A DNA stretch of 8,263 bases from Calditrichaceae bacterium (GTDB taxonomy: Bacteria > Calditrichota > Calditrichia > Calditrichales > Calditrichaceae), in NCBI GenBank assembly GCA_030622395.1, contig JAUXGF010000101.1, positions 1-8,263 on the forward strand, read 5' to 3'. Within the stretch, counting starts at the first letter, position 1; each line of letters begins with the position of its first letter. Below the pieces are notes generated by a model, which saw only the letters and a list, made by a program, of their open reading frames with translations, did no database searches and had not been told where the DNA came from. The position numbers and the translations under genes were made by a program. This document shows, piece by piece, positions 6,804 through 8,263 of the stretch.

Positions 6804-7415
6804 ATGGTAGAACTTTTCAGAAATGGCGGAACTTTTATGTGGCCGATTCTTGGATTATTGGTTATTGGCGTTGGTTTTTCATTTGAAAGGTTATGGACGT
6901 TAACCCGCGCTTCAGTCAATACAAGGAAATTTTTAGCCAGAATGCATAATGCATTAAAAGAGGGCGGCATAGAAGGCGCCGCCGCTGAATGTGAAAAGAC
7001 TCCGGGCCCGGTCGCTTCAATTTTACATGCCGGTTTGTCCAGAGCGGAAAAAGGTCTTTCGCATGTAGAAAAAGCTATCACCAATGCCGGATCTTTAGAA
7101 ATGGCTTTCCTGGAAAGAGGTATGATTGTTTTAACCACAGTAATTGTATTAGCTCCTATGTTAGGATTTACCGGAACAGTTGCCGGTATGGTTGACGCAT
7201 TTGACGCTATTAAAGTTAAAAACGATATTTCTCCCGCTATTGTTGCCGGCGGTATATCTAAAGCTTTGTTAACTACCTTGTTTGGTTTGGTTGTAGCTAT
7301 GATCATCCAGGTTTTCTATAACTACTTTACTTCCCGTATTGATAAATTAATTATCGATATGGAAGAAAGTTCTGTAGAATTAATGGATGCTCTTGTTGAA
7401 ATGGAGGAAAAGTAA
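6804..7415 (+). CDS. exbB: ExbB/TolQ-family proton channel subunit
   Basis: This inner-membrane protein forms, as a ring around ExbD, the proton channel that energises TonB- or TolA-type proteins. The 203-residue product has the family topology: a first membrane helix at about 11-29 (MWPILGLLVIGVGFSF), a cytoplasmic region of about 75 residues, and two further helices at about 106-130 and 150-172. The signature MLGFTGTVAGMVDAF spans 119-133. Thr125 and Thr158 line up with the pore threonines of E. coli ExbB (148 and 181) by motif. The third helix begins GISKALLTT, so Lys153 stands where E. coli has Glu176. A strong GAAGGAG site precedes the ATG, and two exbD genes follow. MotA is excluded by size; ExbB and TolQ cannot be separated on sequence alone, but the tandem exbD context favours an Exb/TonB-type system. 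Confidence 0.92.
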   Translation: MVELFRNGGTFMWPILGLLVIGVGFSFERLWTLTRASVNTRKFLARMHNALKEGGIEGAAAECEKTPGPVASILHAGLSRAEKGLSHVEKAITNAGSLEMAFLERGMIVLTTVIVLAPMLGFTGTVAGMVDAFDAIKVKNDISPAIVAGGISKALLTTLFGLVVAMIIQVFYNYFTSRIDKLIIDMEESSVELMDALVEMEEK

Positions 7416-7445
7416 AAACCAAGCATCTAATATAAAGGGTAGATT

Positions 7446-7850
7446 ATGTTACTCGGTAAAAAAAAGGAAAAAAGTGTAGAAATCCCATCTGCATCTTTAT
7501 CGGATATAGTGTTCCTGTTGTTGATATTCTTTTTGGTAACTACTTCTATTGATACGGAAAAAGGGTTGGATTTAATATTGCCGGATATTGGCGGTGAGAC
7601 AAAGGTACCAAAGAAGAATATTACCAATTTACTTATTAATGCGGCAGGACAGGTATTATTAGATAATGAAGTTGTCGAAATCTCGGATATATCAAGAATT
7701 ATCAAAGATAAAATCTTCAAAAACGAGCTCTTAATTGTTTCTGTAAAAACAGACAAAGAAACGAAATACGAAACTTATGTAAAAGTATTAGATCAGTTAA
7801 AAAAAGCAGAGGCGAAACGTATTTCTTTGGCAGAGCCCGAAGAAGATTAA
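7446..7850 (+). CDS. exbD: ExbD/TolR-family protein, first copy
   Basis: This is the inner-membrane partner of ExbB, which carries the proton-accepting Asp and a periplasmic domain that contacts TonB. At 134 residues it is of normal size. A short basic cytoplasmic N-terminus (GKKKEKS) leads to one membrane helix at about 19-35 with the signature LSDIVFLLLIFFLVTTS; Asp20 is the channel aspartate (Asp25 in E. coli ExbD). After the helix come GLDLILPD (40-47) and a periplasmic domain with the usual ITNLLINAAGQVLLDNE strand-turn-strand and a final helix containing YVKVLDQLKKA. The start is ATG with AAAGGG at 7434-7439 upstream. The gap to exbB is 30 nt and to the next exbD 17 nt, so the three are surely co-transcribed. 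TolR is the main alternative name. Confidence 0.92.
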   Translation: MLLGKKKEKSVEIPSASLSDIVFLLLIFFLVTTSIDTEKGLDLILPDIGGETKVPKKNITNLLINAAGQVLLDNEVVEISDISRIIKDKIFKNELLIVSVKTDKETKYETYVKVLDQLKKAEAKRISLAEPEED

Positions 7851-7867
7851 TTATTGGAGGCAGCTAA

Positions 7868-8263
7868 ATGAAATTTACTAAAAAAAGCAAGGTAAATGTG
7901 GGTATCCCGACAACGTCGATGCCCGACATTATCTTTATGCTTTTAATTTTCTTTATGGTAGCGACTGTCTTCAAACAGTTTTCCGGTTTGAAGATTAATC
8001 TCCCTGATGCGGTAAAAATACAAAAAATCGAAGGTTCTAAACGGCATGTCGTTACGATTTGGGTTGATCGTAATAAACGGGTTGTTTGTGATGATATCAT
8101 CTTAAATAAACTTCCTGAGTTACGTAATATTGTTTACCAGAAGTTTATCTTGGATCCACAAATTGTTATTGCTTTAAAAATTGATAAAATTGTTGAGATG
8201 GGCTTAGTAGATGACGTACATCAGGAACTGAGGAAATCGCATGCATTAAAAGTAAATTATTTC
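7868..8263 (+). CDS. exbD: ExbD/TolR-family protein, second copy, cut by the right edge
   Basis: A second ExbD paralogue, open for 132 codons to the window end with no stop; comparison with the first copy suggests only a few residues are missing. It has a basic N-terminus (MKFTKKSK), then SMPDIIFMLLIFFMVATVF (18-36) as the single membrane helix, with Asp20 at the same position as in copy one, then GLKINLPDAVK (40-50) and a periplasmic domain. That domain differs clearly from copy one (for example KRHVVTIWVDRNKRVV at 58-73), so this is an old duplication rather than a recent copy. GGAGG at 7856-7860, 7 nt before ATG, is a strong ribosome binding site. ExbB with two different ExbD genes, usually followed by tonB, is a common order in FCB bacteria; a TonB-like gene is therefore expected just to the right. 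Confidence 0.9.
   Translation, partial: MKFTKKSKVNVGIPTTSMPDIIFMLLIFFMVATVFKQFSGLKINLPDAVKIQKIEGSKRHVVTIWVDRNKRVVCDDIILNKLPELRNIVYQKFILDPQIVIALKIDKIVEMGLVDDVHQELRKSHALKVNYF

Noticed and set aside
6797..7306. Minus-strand open frame of 169 codons opposite exbB
   Set aside because: It is the antisense shadow of exbB, whose family motifs, membrane helices and ribosome binding site are clear on the + strand.
7427..7756. Minus-strand open frame opposite the first exbD
   Set aside because: It is a shadow of a well-supported gene with no ribosome site or family motif.

Overview
The window is AT-rich and reads almost entirely on the + strand: eight coding regions, the last one cut by the right edge. 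It looks like a Gram-negative bacterium, because an ExbB-ExbD-ExbD proton-motive energiser needs an inner and outer membrane. The mix of an ExbB/two-ExbD gene run, a pyruvoyl-type arginine decarboxylase, a GH57 glucan enzyme and frequent intergenic hairpin repeats suggests a member or neighbour of the FCB superphylum (Marinimicrobia, Cloacimonadota, Calditrichota or Ignavibacteria-like). This placement is inference; no marker gene is present.

Left part (1-2019): a perfect 11-bp hairpin repeat at the extreme left edge, then a secreted or membrane-anchored HExxH metallopeptidase-like protein (156-1082), an octamer-periodic inverted repeat (1084-1218), a pyruvoyl-dependent arginine decarboxylase (1282-1827), and a second octamer-periodic inverted repeat of different sequence (1841-1920). 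The two larger repeats share one architecture: the left arm is a run of about 8-nt units, and the right arm is a run of about 8-nt units close to their reverse complement.

Middle (2020-6698): agmatinase, a cytoplasmic GH57 4-alpha-glucanotransferase/alpha-amylase, and an S41 C-terminal processing protease, separated by only 21 and 17 nt, so probably one transcript. The decarboxylase and agmatinase together make putrescine from arginine (arginine to agmatine plus CO2, then agmatine to putrescine plus urea). The glucanotransferase acts on glycogen or maltodextrins in the cytoplasm, and the protease acts on envelope proteins, so the cluster mixes unrelated roles.

Right part (6804 to the edge): exbB, exbD and a second exbD, each with a good ribosome binding site and short gaps. 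They form a proton channel and stator that normally powers a TonB- or TolA-like protein, which would be expected just beyond the window.

The first three genes all appear to start with TTG behind a clear GAGG-type ribosome binding site, while the last five start with ATG. I see no tRNA, rRNA, CRISPR array, transposase or phage gene. The protein-coding content is of known families; the least explained part of the window is the set of structured intergenic repeats.
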